Assembly (NCBI GenBank): GCA_946406115.1
Contig: OX291543.1
Span: 23,710,815-23,774,814, forward strand
DNA from: Apoda limacodes
Lineage: Eukaryota; Arthropoda; Insecta; Lepidoptera; Limacodidae
Reading direction: 5' to 3'
DNA length: 64,000 nt
The notes below the pieces were generated by a model. It was given only the letters and a program-made list of their open reading frames with translations. It had not been told where the DNA came from and did not search any database. The position numbers were made by a program, and so were the translations under genes. This document shows positions 8,511 through 23,500 of the stretch, in pieces. How positions within the stretch are numbered: the stretch's first letter is position 1; each line of letters begins with the position of its first letter.

Positions 8511-11500
8511 GTGAGTACTCATTTCTTAAGTTTTTTTGGGCATGCTTATTTGCAACCGGCATTAAATGCCCTTTCAACGATTTCTGTCGCTTCTCAAAGT
8601 TCATAGGTTTTTGGTGTTGATAGTTCAATTAAGATTTGATATTAGATTTTTGCTCTGATCTATTTATTTTGGGTAAGTAAATACAATAAAAAAACGGACA
8701 AAGTAAAGTTTAGCAAACATTGCTGTGACAATTTACAGAATAAATTAAACTTTGAAATCATTTAGTCTGTCTAGTCGTAATATTTTCAAATCCACACTAC
8801 ACTTTTACGGCTACCTACCTACTTCAATTTAATTAAACATTTGTTTTTAATTTTAGTAATAGGATTTACTTTTTTTTTACTCCCTTAAATGTATTCCTTG
8901 AATTAATAACCAGAGGCGATTTACACCCTAAAGTGGGGACAACTTTTTTAGTCCCGCTTGACAGGTGGTGACCATATCGCCGCAGACGTGTAATGTTGTT
9001 TTTTTATATTTTGATGTATCTCGACTAATGTGGTTTTATATATGTCCAAAAAATTGTTTATACCAGCTTTTGGGTAGTAAGTAGTAAAATGAAATACCAG
9101 AGACAAATATATACCCCCTCTGCCAGTTCTTGACCAACTAATCCGGCTATACAGAGTTGAGCAGGAGAAAATGATGACAAAATCGATTCCCTTGGACCTT
9201 TATGTTCTTTCTTACATACAAATTGCTCGGTCCAACGGTTTAGTTTTTATATAATTGTTATATTAAAATAAGTAAACAATTCTTTTACTAGAAAAAAGTG
9301 GTAACATAGGTACATAAATCTAGTCTAATTCGTTTTTTACAGTTCTTACCATCAATTTAGATTGTAATTAATGACTTATTTTTAACAAATTATGTTACAT
9401 ATTTATTACTATACCAACTTGCTTTTTGCCAGCGGCTCTGTCCGCCCTTAATTTGATTATCGGCGTGGGATTCCTACGTAAACTCCTTGATTATACTAAA
9501 GAAGTTATAGTAAGTATATAGCAAGCTGTAGTTGTAGTAGCTGTAGGTTCGTTTAATTGGAATTCGGTTACAAATATTCCCGAGGGAATTTATGAATTTT
9601 CCGGGAAAAAGAATCCTATGTCCTTCTCTTTCCCTTCAACTATCTTTATGCCAAATTTTAGATCAATTGGATTTTTCGTTTAATTGAGTAACAAACGAAC
9701 AAACTTTCACATTTATAATATTAAGTAGGAAGTAGGATGTACCCTCTTCTAATATAAGGTGGCAAGCAAGCTTATGACCCGCCTGATGTTGAACTTCTAA
9801 TTTCTGCACGTCTAAAAAAAAGAAATCAAAATGGCGCGAAACTAATTAGTTATTTTAACCTTAGATTGTTTATTTACGTATATATTGTATTTTTTTTTAA
9901 GAGTGAGTCACTAGAGTTACGAAGATATTTCTTTAACACCAGAAGAGCTGAGACAACAAGTGTCTAATGCTGAACTAAGCTTTTTACCAGAGAAGTCACG
10001 TGAAAAATATCTTAAAGCATACGAATTGTTTTAATAATTGTTAATTTATAAATTTGTAAATTAGAATAAACTTATTGCTTTATATGGTCTTTAGTGTGAG
10101 ATGAAAAGTTGCATGTTTCACACGAGAGCAAATTATTTTAGGTCTCGTGCCTGATACGCTTGTAATTCAATTGTAGACTTCTCTTCACTAAAAACAACTT
10201 TGCCCACTTGTTGAACATAAAACCGGCCAAGTGCCGGTTGGACACACGCATCGAGGGTTCCGTACCTACCACCATTTATGTAATCTACAAACACAAACAA
10301 AAATTTTTCTATATTAAAAAAGGTAAATTGCGATTTACGATTTATTATTAAAAAAAGACTACTTACTAGATGTCGTTCAAACCAATTTTCGGTGGAAGTT
10401 TGCATGGTAATGTACATCATATATTTTTTTTAGTTTTATCATTCTCTTATTTTAGAAGTTATAGGCGGGGGGGGACACACATTTTACCACTTTGGAAGTG
10501 TTTCTCGCACAAACACTTCCAAAGTTCAGTCTAGAAAAAAATTATATTAGAAACCTCAATATTATTTTTGAAGACCTATCCATAGATACCACACACGTAT
10601 GGGTTTGATAAAAAAATAAGTTTTGAGTTTCAGTTCTAAGTATGGGGAACCCTCATTATTATTTTTTTCTTTTTTTGTGTGGAAATCTTAATGCGGTTCA
10701 TAGCATACATCTACTTACCAACCCAAGTAACATTTTAGCGTTAAGAAAAGCTGTAGTCGACCTTTTTTCCGGTACTGCTTAAATATTAAAGAGTTAGCGT
10801 ATAATTTATAAGAGAGTTATAGAGTGTAATAACACCTTTATATCTTCGATTTTGGCGCAAAATTTAGCAGGTTAAGCCATTATAAACCCTTTATAGTGGT
10901 TCTATATAACCTTTAGTAGAAGTGTATAAGAGGTGTTATAAGTCAGTTTTCCGCTCGAACCTTTATTGCACCTTTATAATGGACCTTATTAAAACTTTTA
11001 GTTATTTGAAATATCTATAATGGTGTCAAATAGAACTTGGATCCGTATTTTGATACGTTATTACTTATTTGTAGCGTTTTCGGGGTCAAAAGTAGATAGT
11101 TAAAACTTATAAAGTCATAAAATTACATTAATTGGTAACTATGAAATAAGTGCTAGTGTTAACGAAAATGAAAATCTTAATGTGGTTCACAAAATACATC
11201 TACTTACCAAGTTTCAACAGTATAGTTCTTATAGTTTCAGAAAAGTGGCTGTAACATACTGATGGACAGACAGACATGACGAATCTTAAAGGGTTCCGTT
11301 TTTTGCCATCTGGCTACGGAACCTTAAAAAGCAGTAGAATACCCTGTAGGTAAAGACAGACAGGTTCAATATTCCTGACATAAGCTGTTCTCACAGGTCT
11401 TCTCTTACCGACTAAAAAGGGTGAAGCTATTATCCACGTAAGGCGAGTGGTAGTAATGTTAATCATAAAATCACACATACAGATTCATCTGCCCCAAATT

Positions 11501-14500
11501 GCATGCTTGTATTATGCTGAAAAACAGAAAAACATCCACTTTCGAGGATATACACTCGGGATGCGAACCCAGGATCCTTGCATTGATATTTTGGAGCTGT
11601 ATCTATCTCTGACCACTAAACAAAAAGGTCGACATAACTGTGAGAGGAAATGTAACTTTTATCAAAGTCTGTTCAAGAACTATGCGCACACTACAAGCGA
11701 CCAATTACAAGTTTTAATTCTCTAGATATCTGGCGGTGGCGTTATTTTCTCTTCTTCTATTCCCACCATTTCAATTGTGTTTTGGTGAGTTTTTTCGTAC
11801 CACTAAAGCGTACAAGCTTACGGTCCGCCTGATGGTATAAGCGGTTACCGCAGCCTATGGACGCTTGCAACACCAGGGGCATCATTCGCGCGTTGCCGAC
11901 CCTTCAAAAATCTAATGAATTCTTTCTTGAAGAACTCCATACTGTAGTCGTTAGAGCAAACAGGCAGCCTCATTTCACAACATAAGCGTTCGCGGGAGGA
12001 AGTTTCTCTAAAACCGCACTGACCGTGACCATTTAGGTTCTAAGGTGTGAGGATGAATTCCCTGCTGATGGCGAGCGGTGCGATGGTAGAAAGTAGCTAG
12101 GGGCATCAATTCGAACAAAGTCTCAGAAATCGGGCAATTCACCTTTTATTTCTTTACTCGCAAATGCGTTGAAAAACATTGTGTGTAACACGGGCGGTAC
12201 AGAAATTATAATCTCGAGTCATTAAGTCCTTCGGCCTTAGGTTTCTCATCAACCTTTCGTTAGTAATTTTCTACTTGCCACCCTTAAACACAATGAACTT
12301 ACTATTTCATCACACTTACTCAAGGAACTTTAGAAGGTTATTCTTAAAAAATATCATTACGTGCAGGCAGAATTTTTATTTCCTCAATGCAAAGCGGCCG
12401 GTCTTAGAACCCACGTGCGGTAATGACATAATATGGAACCTGTCATGTGCGCTCTACATTCTGTCTATTCGTGTATAAAAGCGCCATCTGTGATTCCAGA
12501 TATAAACTACGCACCAAGCGAGCAATTACAAATTATAACTTCAGCTAAATCTTTTATATTCATAAATTCTCTAGATAGCCCTAGTGGCGTTGTTTCCTGT
12601 TCTCGCCAGTTCAATTTTATTTTATTTCTATATATTTACTAGCAAATGTGACGAAAAACATTGTGTGTGAATATGTTAGTTCACGACCAGTTAGTGGACT
12701 TGTGAGTCTATTTTTGTGAAATTATAAATAATTTGTTATACAGTATACTTTAAATTAACGATATCTCATGAATAATATCACTCTATTAATAAAAAAAAGG
12801 TTAATCATCTTAAAATGCCTTTTTTTTTAGTTCTCGGACACATACAGCCAGTTTACGCCCATATTTTTCGTCATTTTTCGACCACTTTGAAAATGGGGCC
12901 TTAAGTCATTGACTGAAGGTCAAAAATAAAACGCAAGAGATTGATTAATATTTATTACTTACAATATGGGCAATCATATTCGGATTGTGCCGCTTCTGCA
13001 TATGGATTATTTTTTAAATAAGTACATTTCAAATGAAACCATCTCTCACAATGTTTTTTCTAAGTCGTCCCCTACGTCGCTGACCAACTACTAGAAGACT
13101 TTTTTCTTTAGCTTTATGAATTTATTCTAATATAACTTCAGCGTTTATGTTGCGCTCGGATATGTCTTGTTGAATTAACGAGATCGAGAGAGATCATTCA
13201 AAGAAAATATAATTATGAAAAAACTAATAAAACATAAAGATCTTCAGATGGATGAGATCTCTTATAATGAAATAGTAATAATTGAGGATATTGACGCAGT
13301 AGTGGATAAAACCAGGCAATCCAAGTACTCTCAGGCAGATAAGTTAGTTATTGCCCACAGTTTAATATGGATATTAATTTGTGGGCGCATAATAGTGTGT
13401 TCTCGACCACTAAAACCTAATGAATAAAAATTAAAATTGCCGTGGACGGAAAATAGCGAGTTCTCGACCACTAAAATCTAGCAAATAAAATAAAAAATTG
13501 CTGTGTTTGTTAACTAATCAGTTCACGACCGTCAAAAATGAATATTTTTGTATGAAACAAAATTAATGGTCGTCAACTGATCAGTTCGCGACCATCTTTT
13601 AAACATAATTAATATGGGTTTAGACTATGATACATACTATGAATTTTGCTGGTCGCAATCTGACGTGTAAATTCCACAAAACTAGTTAAAACGATAAACC
13701 AATTTGTATTTCACACGCGGTCGCAAGCTGAGGGAAGCATTCAGGGTGTTGGTTTACCGACCATCCATTATTTTAATAAAAAAACATATTTTTATTAATA
13801 AATCTATAAAGATATTTTGATATCATAAACATAATATCTAGATGTTAATATAATTAGAAACACGCTTTACTTACGTTTAAAAATATGACCCCTCACTACT
13901 TTTTTTTTACTTTTGGTACAACGTGTATGTAGGCTCCAGATTGTCGGCTCACTGTGATGTACCAAGTAATCATTGGTCGACATACGACATCGAGGGGTTA
14001 GAGGAACCGATCGATCTTATGTTTTGAAACAAAGGTGATAATTGGCTAGGTTCATTTAGACTATTTTTTAAATTTTACGTTAAAGCGGTCGCAAACCAGT
14101 GGTGGTCGTCGAACTAGCATAATCACCCTAAGGCTGTACAGAAATTACAAGCTTGAGTCATTAAAGCCTTAGCTTACTCCGGTCTTAGGCTTTTAAAAAT
14201 CCTCTTGTTAGTAATTATCTCCTTATCACCACACACAATTATAGTGAGAATGTATTATTATCGCCCAAATTTTGGCAGTCGTGTAGCGCTGACAGCAGGG
14301 TAGTATTTTGTACGAACGTAGCACTAAACTCCGTGCAGTGACACTCACTCTTTGGTGAACTAGCTTTCAGCTTGTCTGTATTTTAATTATTACAAAGCTT
14401 ATAATAGTTCAACATGTTTGGGTCAAATCTTGTGATCGTCATTTCGATCACTTCCCGACTAGTTAGAACACTCAAATTTTCAGGGAAGCTTATAGATCTC

Positions 14501-17500
14501 GGTGACAATACAATCATTATAATTTATTACGAGCAACACTAGAAAAATCAATATTCATTGCCATTTTGAAACTTTTCATTTTGTATGGAAACTTAATTCA
14601 CAAAATCGTAGTTCTAACGAGTTGTGTACAATGTAATTGGACCACAGAAAAAATAGTGTCGTGTTGTCGCTAGGTGGAGTAATGAGTATACAAGTGAATA
14701 ATAAAAGATGTCGCTACTGAAAAGTTTATGCTTAAACAAAGTTGCGATGCTATTGTATTGCTGTATGATAAGTTGAAAAGTGCCCACGCATTATTGTTCC
14801 GTGGTGTAGGTATAAGGGCTTATTTTCTACTTGATAACAGTACCCACATACAGTTCATTTCCATATCTTTGTAAAGCCTTTTAGAAATGAATGCTTTGAC
14901 TGTATTTATAGCATCTAGATTTTCCATGGAATGACCTCTATGCAAAAACAAAAAAATAGTATACGTTAGTACATAGAGCAAGAAAAGGTATGCACGAGTT
15001 AATTTTAATGATTGTTATTCCTTGAAACTACCATGGAATGACCCTAATTATCTTTTAATTGCTGGCACTACAGAAAACTAACTAACTAACTCTTATCTCA
15101 TTTAATGAACATTTAAGTGGTTTATTATTGATATGCAAAAAACTGTTTTTTTTAGACATAAATGGGGTTTATGCATAGGTGAACATGTTTTTGAACAGTC
15201 TAATAATGCACTTAATGGCTCAAAACAAAAACAGTATGTATTCACAAAAAAAGAGAAACAGCGATCTTATGAAGCGATCAATCCCAGATAAACTTTGTTT
15301 CTATTGTTCATGTTGTTATTTATCATCATCAACATATCGGCCTATTTTGCTCGACTGCTACACAAAAACCTTCGTAACACAACCATTCTCGCGCTCCTCT
15401 GCCTTTCGCATCCAGCCACCATCGGCTATTCTTTTTAAATCATCGGTCCATCAAGCAGGATGCAGGGCATGCCATGCTAAGCCTTCGCTACGCAATCATT
15501 GCATTTAGGAGGATCTCATAGTACCTACAACTATGTGGTTTTTCAAGAGAATAATTTTGTGTGTAGCTCCTTAGAAATTTTCTTGAGTGCCAACCGAGAG
15601 AGCAGTTTGAGTCAAATCTTCGTTACTACTTACTTAACAAAGCCTATTTTAAGTTAGATCAAGTTTTCCTCCTAAGTTGCGAGGTGTGATGGACGTAGCT
15701 AAGTGTAAAAACCAGTATCACAGTTCATCTAATTGCGTTAGGTAGCCGACCCCGACAGAAATGGTATAGCGACTAGAAATCTATTATATGACTACACCTT
15801 ATACAATTTTATCCAGATATAGTTAGAATATAGTATATAGTTGTAATATACAGATGTATTTTTAAAGCGTATGATTTGTATTATAAACAGAAACTTGTAA
15901 ATGTGCAGTAGGTAGTTTGTACCCGATTGACCTGGAATAAATAAATATTACTAAATAAATAAAATAGTACAATAGCTATTAATGTAACTAAATAATGGTA
16001 TTTTTCCACAAGGGTCTATATTAGGCCTTTTGCTCTTCTTAATTTATATTAATAACATACAGGAAGTAGGACTACAAGGACATCTTACTCTTAACGCAGA
16101 CGACACTTGTTTATAATTTTACAAGCCCAGCAGGATTTAAACAAGCTATCATGGTTTCTATGTAAATTATTAACAATTTACATTTTTAAAACTGACTATA
16201 TAATATTTAAAGCTAAAAATAAAATGATTTTGCAGTTCTTGGACCACTATCATATCCAGAAGCATTACCCGAAGTCTACGTTATACTATCTACAACGCAT
16301 TAGTTACACTGCACCTATTATGTTCTAACGAAATCTGGGGAAGCACTACTATAGCTTATTTATTAGACTTACAAATTGCCCAAAATAAAATTCTAAATTC
16401 TTAACTATCCGTTCGTAACAGCTACCAAAATTTTTTTCGAAGAAACAAACATTATCACAATCCGACAATTATATACTTATCTATAACATATAATTTACAT
16501 AAAATTTACTAAATTAAAAGAAATAACTAAACGTAGCATTCGTAGACTAACTATGGCATAAATGTTTAAAGGTGCACAAATCTACAATAAAATACCTACG
16601 CTTATAAAAAATGTTAGTTCATTCAGCACATTCAAAGCAAAAATAGCCGCATATATCATAAATACCTTCTGACAAATAAATAAGCTGGGTGGATAATATA
16701 ATTGTATTTTATTCCAAGAAATGTATTTTAATGCCAAATAAAGTCTTTCACACTGATTTTGAAGCGGTTCTCATGGTTAGATAGCTAAGAACATAAGACA
16801 GGTATCTGTTATTATGATACCTACAAGTTGTAAAAGTTGAATAAATAATAGTAGATTGCATAAAAGGGGAGGGCAAAATGGAAGGAGTAGGCAAGATGGA
16901 AAGAGGGACTTGAAAGAAATAAAATATTGATCAAGTAACTAAAAGTCATCATCGGTCATATTTTGCTCAAACAATTTTTTTTACACATTTGATATAATTA
17001 TTTAATTTCTTCCAAGTCACTCTTTCCATCTTGATTACTCCTTCCATCTTGCCCTCCCTGCCCCTAAATAACAAATTGTATCACAAGAGAGCAAATTCGC
17101 ATTTTTACAGCACGGTCACTATTTTGATTTAAAATAGGATCCGAATAAAAATATAGTTTTTAAATACAAATGATCCAGGGCCTATTTCACGAAGCTCTCT
17201 GCGAGTCGGACAGGGTCAAGTGCGAGTCGGACTCGCGGAATAAGGGTAAGGGTAAACCTATTCTAATGAAATTTTGGTAAGTAGTTATGCACACGCCGGG
17301 GAAGGTTTCTGAGAAAGAAAAAAAGGGTCAAGTGCGAGACGAACAGGGCAAGTGCAAGTCGGACTCGCGCAATAAGGATAAACCGATTAAAATGAAATTT
17401 GTTATTATGCACACGCCGGGAAAGGTTTCAGCATTAGTACAACCCTTTCACAATAGGTTGGTGTGGCAGTTGTTTTAAAAAAAGAACCAACGTTTGCCGG

Positions 17501-20500
17501 GTCAGCTAGTATTTTTTAAACCGTAAAAGCCTAAAATTTTTTTTAAATATTTGTTATTATACTGTATTTCTCGACAAATATTTAAAAAATCAAAAAGAAA
17601 GAATTTGAGGGACGTACACAAAAAATATGTTTTGTTCAATGTTTTTGCTTTACTGTAAAAACGGCATTACATATAAGTTTTAAACTTTAAAAGATAGTAC
17701 AATTTGTATTTTCAGGAAATGTACCGGAAGTAAAACAAAATTTTTTACGAATGGGTGAACTGTAGGTACCATTTTCGTAAATATGAATTATTACGCGCCC
17801 CTTTAAATTTTCAATAGCAAAATGATTGCAGACTTTATGCTGCCTAAGATTTAGTTTTGTGTAGTTGTACGGAGCCCTTAGTGCGCGAGTCTGACACATG
17901 ACTGGTTGCTGCAGACGGATAATACTATAAAAAACACAGAAAACAAATACCATCGACCTAGCCAGAGAGCTAGGCACCGTAATGTGTGCACAAACCGTTG
18001 ACACAGACAGACACCGTTGTTGCACTAATAGTACCTTCCGATTTAAGTGAAAGCATTTATTTTTATTTCCAAAAGAAATGTTAGCCAACGCCCATTACTG
18101 TCGAAATCGCCTCTATAGCGATGGAAAGCGAGTTTGGGGTCGAGTACACCTATGCATTTTTACAACTGTTGAATAACCTGGTGACATAAAATTTATTTAT
18201 GACATCGTTCGGTGATTGAATACCAATGTAATGGTAGTAAATGGTACACAGTCGTAAGTTAGCTTTTTAAATAGTACCTACTTTTGTTTTGACTTTTTAT
18301 TAAATGTGAAAGTAAAATAAAAAAAGTGTTTCGTAACATCATCGATAAAAACTCACGTTTGTTGTATAGGATATAGGAGCCCCCTTAAATATTTATTTTA
18401 TTTTGTTTTTTAGTATTTATTGTTATAGCGGCAACATAAATACATCTTTCAACTGTCTAACCACGCACGGTTACCAACGGACGGACGGACAGCGGAGCCT
18501 CAGTAAAAGGGTTAATTACTCTTTAGGTACGAAACCCTAAAATGAAACTCGTTCCTTGCCGTTGGAATAACGTTCATAACCGAATTCAAACAGGGTGGAG
18601 CTGGATTTTTTGGGATAAAATTTTTGATTCAGGGTATCAGATATTTTTATTTTAAATTTCAGTTATTGTTACGACAAAGGAGGAACAAACATACTACTTA
18701 TTATTAACGCTTAGGTTGTGTAATGACGGACCGCAAGCTTGTTTGCCACCTCACACTTACAATGTTTCGTATTTATAATAGATATTAAAATTAGAATATA
18801 TAATTTGTACAATATTTTCTGGCACATGTTTTAAATTTATACCTACTGAACGAAATCGGACCAATTCACCGAAATATTTTGCAAGTATTTTTGTACTTAC
18901 GTGTATTTTTCCTGTAAGTAATATCTTGTTTATCTGTTTATGGCGATTAAGGATATCTGACCTTCGCTCGTCGCAACACCGCAGTTTACCTGACTAATCC
19001 ATATATATATATCCTACTAATTTTGTATATCCTACAATTATAAAAGTAAAAGTTTGTTTGGATGTTTTACTCTTTGACGCTTTAACCACTGGACGGATCG
19101 GGATAAAATTTGGCATACATATAGGTTAGGTCCTGGAATAGCATATAGGCTACTTTTACTTTTTTACCGAGCTTAAACGAACTATAGCTATAGCTACAGC
19201 TTGATATAGCAATCTTCATTAGTGTAATTAAGGAGTATAAGGAGTAAATCACAGTCGCCGATAACCGAATTTAGGGCGGGCGCAGCCGCTGACAAAGTCT
19301 AGTATATAAGAGTCAACTGACCGACTGATTGTCTGTCTGACTGATGTAATATCAATGCACAGCCCAAACTACTGGGTCTTGAAACTTGAAATTTTGTAGA
19401 CAGGAAGCATTAAGAAATGATTTTGCAAAATTTATTCCCTAAGGGAATGAAATGGGGGTTGGAAGTTTCTATGGAAGTCTGATACTTTTGAACTTAAATG
19501 CATAAAACTTAGTATAGTATTTATTTAGCCTTTAGGTTGACGTGTTACACTGTTTTTTGGAAAATCCTCTCGTAGAGGTTAAAAAATTGAGTCAGAATTC
19601 CGATATTTTTGTAGGTTAGTTAAACCATAAACAATTAAAAGTTTTCTCTTTTTCTCAAAAGTCCACACGGACGAAGCCACGGAAATAAGCTAGTTAGATA
19701 AAAACACCCTCCTGATGTAGTCGGCGGTGGCCCAGTGGTCTCGATAATATTTTCGCGTCCAGTTCTGATCTAACGGGCGGGGGTTCAAGCCCGGCTTCTA
19801 CCAAAAGTTTTTTCTTAATTTTTTCAAGTACACGTTTGTTCACACATCTGGCATTTCGATGAAGGAAAACATCGTGAGGAAACCGGCATATGCCACAAAG
19901 ACTTATCTGAAGTCCATAATCCGCACTGGGTCCGCGTCATGAACTATGGCCTAAATCACCCTCGCGCAAGGTGATGGTAGGCTGCGCCCCAGCAGTGGGG
20001 ACGAATTGAGGCTGATAAGGATCACAGAGTACATTGATAACAAAAAGATAACGATCCTCTCGATCTTAGTCGCTGTCCCTGGTTTTAAACTACTTCACAT
20101 ATATTCTTGACCTAATCACAGCAAGTAATCAAGATTATGTAGAAAGTGGCTGAGAGAGTGAATATACGTGTAAACGGGGCTTATGCATGATTGATGAGTA
20201 CGGACGGACGGCTTTTGGGAGCAGACAAGTCTGTATTGGTGACTGGTGGTGGTGTTCGGAGAATGTGAGATTTTGTGAGTTGCTAATTCTATTATCGCGA
20301 TCGCGTCAACGAAATAAATGCATGGAATTGAAGCAGCGCAGCGCCCCAAATAGATGCGTTTTGAGTTTTTTTTCTCATAGGACTGATAACAATGAATACG
20401 CGATAGTAGCGTTGGGTACAGTTAATTCACAGTGAGTCCAACCACCAATGTTTTTTTTTGGGTAAACGACAGTTTTACGTTATCGTTGGCCAAGATTTAC

Positions 20501-23500
20501 ATTTGCTTGTTTTGTGAAGAATTTCATATATAATATAATAGGTTTTGTTCTAGTTAAACATGCCATAAAAAATTAACAGCTAAATCTTTTATTTTAATAA
20601 TAAGATAATGCAAAAAATGGACTTGGAAAAAATATGATGACTTTGTTATGCAAACGGATTCAAGGCACACTTTATTTCGTTTGGACTCCTCATGCGTAAC
20701 AAAAATTCTAAAAATTGTCCGTATCAGTTAATAAATTAATAAAAAAATGTTAAACAGAATCATTAACCTTAAAAACAAAGAAAAAAAAATGTAGGTACCT
20801 AAACAAGTCAAAATAGTCGATCTGGATTTATGATATACTAGACTGCTCCAGCGGTTCAGCCCGCCCTAAATTCGGTTTTCCGCCTGGAACTTCTTAATTA
20901 GCTCCTTTAAATTTCACTAACGAAGTTTTGCTATAGCTAAAGCTATAATTCGTTTAAGCTCCATTATAGTTATTCCCGTGGGAACTTTTAATTTTAAAAT
21001 TAGGGGCTTGGCATAATGTCTAACACCTCGTCTTTGGACTTGTGATGCTTATGCATATCTATAAATGTGATTTTTTTTTATAGTATTGGTGGACGGATTG
21101 TTGAATGGTGTACGGATTTCTTTAATGTATCACAAATATTATAGTCTATAGAAGGCACATAGACTGGTTATCTAAAAATACAAATCTGAGAGCATTAGCT
21201 ATAAGGGTGTTTTTTCTATGTCTAAGTTTTGTCAACAAAAAATTTGGCGCTTAGACTCACTCTGTATAAACATCCAGTTAAAACTTACATTAAGAACACA
21301 GGTCAGACCTTGAGAGACAGTCTTACCCACTGTAAGTGGTGGAGACGAATGACTAAATGAGAGTAGTAAACGTATGAGGTAGGGGTAAGTAAGGCTTTTA
21401 TAAGTAATATTGAGCAGTAGAAATAAACGATGACACTGATTACATATGGGGCAATTGTGACCTTAGTATTATAATTAAGGCACTACGTGCATAAACGTAA
21501 TTTCTACATGTAGGTACTTTTTGCCATATAGATTGAAGAATGCATTGGATTATTGTTCGAGAAATGATTACATTGGCAGAGAGACAGTTATGTGAACAAT
21601 TCGTTTTGTTGTGCGTACGGCCGCCTGTGTTATCAAATACACGCGGGGATGTTATTACTCAACTCGCCGTCGCCTACGATAAAGAATTCATTCGCAAGTC
21701 TCTCGACGTGATTTTATTGGATTTTTATCTTGAACATGGTACCTAATGACAATTATTCGCTATTTCTATTGAGCTGTGTATAAGATTTATAATAATTGTA
21801 TGTCTAGGATAGCAATTCTCATAGAAGGTATGCGAGACTACAAAATTAGGCTTGCTTTATTTAAGGCAATATTGCTTCTATTTTGGACCAAATGGGGCCC
21901 TGCTATATAGGTTTCTTCAAAGGGGATTAGATTTGTAAAGGATCGGCAACGCGCCAGTAATGGCCCTCGTGTTCTAAGGTCTATACTACAGTATGGGGTT
22001 CTTCATGTTATTAGATTTTTGAAGGGTCGGCAACGCCTGAGCACGCCTGAGTGATACCCCTGGTGCTGCAAGCGTCTATAGGCTACGGTGACCGCTTGCC
22101 ATCAGGTGGACCGTAAGCTTGTTTGCCACCTTAGTGGTATAAAAAAAATGTATTCTATTTTATTAAATCACGCATTTATTTCGAAATAAAATAAAATCAA
22201 TAAGTACCTAGGTATAGTTTTGTGTAAATTGGTGCTTTTCAACAAGTACAACCTTCGCCTACTTTCGGTGGCTTCTAGCAAAGCTTCTAGCTTCTGGTGG
22301 TTTCGGGGCTTTGATGAAAGCCTAAAATTGAAGAATGCCACCAAGCACTGGGTATGCTTGTTGATAATCACCCAAATTAGAAATAGAAAAGTCCACATGA
22401 AAACAATTAAATAATAATCACTCAATTATAATGAATGCATTAAAAATATATTAACCTTGAGATAAGAAGTTGCTTAGCAACTGGTTCAAATTTGTATACA
22501 TTTCCTACGAATTGTACACAATTTTATACATTTCCTGTAACATATACTTACAAAATATCATGTACATACTAGTTGTTGTACTTCGTCCGCGTCGACTTTT
22601 AAAGAAAAAAGACAGCCTTTGGCTGTTTACGGGTTTACCTACATTAATAGCGGGATTCTTATACTAATTAAATTATCAACCTCAATTGTGCCTTCTAGGT
22701 GATAATTTAAAAAAACGGTGGAACACGTCAACCCTAATTTTTAACCAACAGGTCAATTATTAAAATGTATGCATTGAGCTTTAAAATGACGCATTTTCAA
22801 CAACCAACCCTTATTTTACCCACCTAGAAGATGAATTTTGCAAAATTCTTTCTAAATACTCGGGTATGTTATATCTAAAACGTCGGTGCAAAATTTTAAG
22901 TCTCTGGATACGAAAATATCGGAATTTTCATACACATTTTTATCCCCTATTTCGACCTCTATTGGATGATTTACCAAAAAACAGTACAATACTTAAACCC
23001 TTATTTTAAACCTAAAGCCTAAATACCAAGTATATTATTATCCATTTAGCTTAAAAAATGACGCATGTAATACAAAATTCCAACCCCTATTAAATCCTAT
23101 TAGGCAAAATCTTTTAATAGTGCTCACTTAGGTTGTAACAGAAATAGAAAACAGTAAGGGGATGATATTCTAAAAACGGTGTTAAAATATATCTTGATTT
23201 TTAACTAATATTTAGTTTTATGCATTCAGCTTTGAAAATGACGAATTTCCATTCAAACTTTCAACCCCTATCTATTTTTATATAGAGGATGACTTTCCAA
23301 AAATCCCTTCTTAGTGCACACTTCCGTCATTAAATGAACGTTTGTACAGAATTCCATGCTTCTAAACCCAGCGTTTTAGCTGTGCGTTGATCGATCAGTC
23401 AATCAGTTTCTTCTTTTATATATAGAAAATATACAGGAACGTAAAACTTATTCCGATTGAAAATTTTGAGCGCAAATTGTGTTTAGCTGTTAAGTATAAT

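Noticed and set aside
17687..18088. 133-residue minus frame
   Set aside because: Lies over a diverged GTTCCGT-type dispersed repeat; composition is not protein-like and no homologous motif is visible.
21540..21746. 68-residue plus frame (MHWIIVREMITLAERQLCEQ...)
   Set aside because: No splice context, no recognisable domain, isolated in AT-rich sequence; could be chance.
22168..22425. Overlapping plus and minus frames of 64 and 85 residues
   Set aside because: Both strands are open over the same bases and neither shows a motif; the sequence looks like part of a dispersed repeat.
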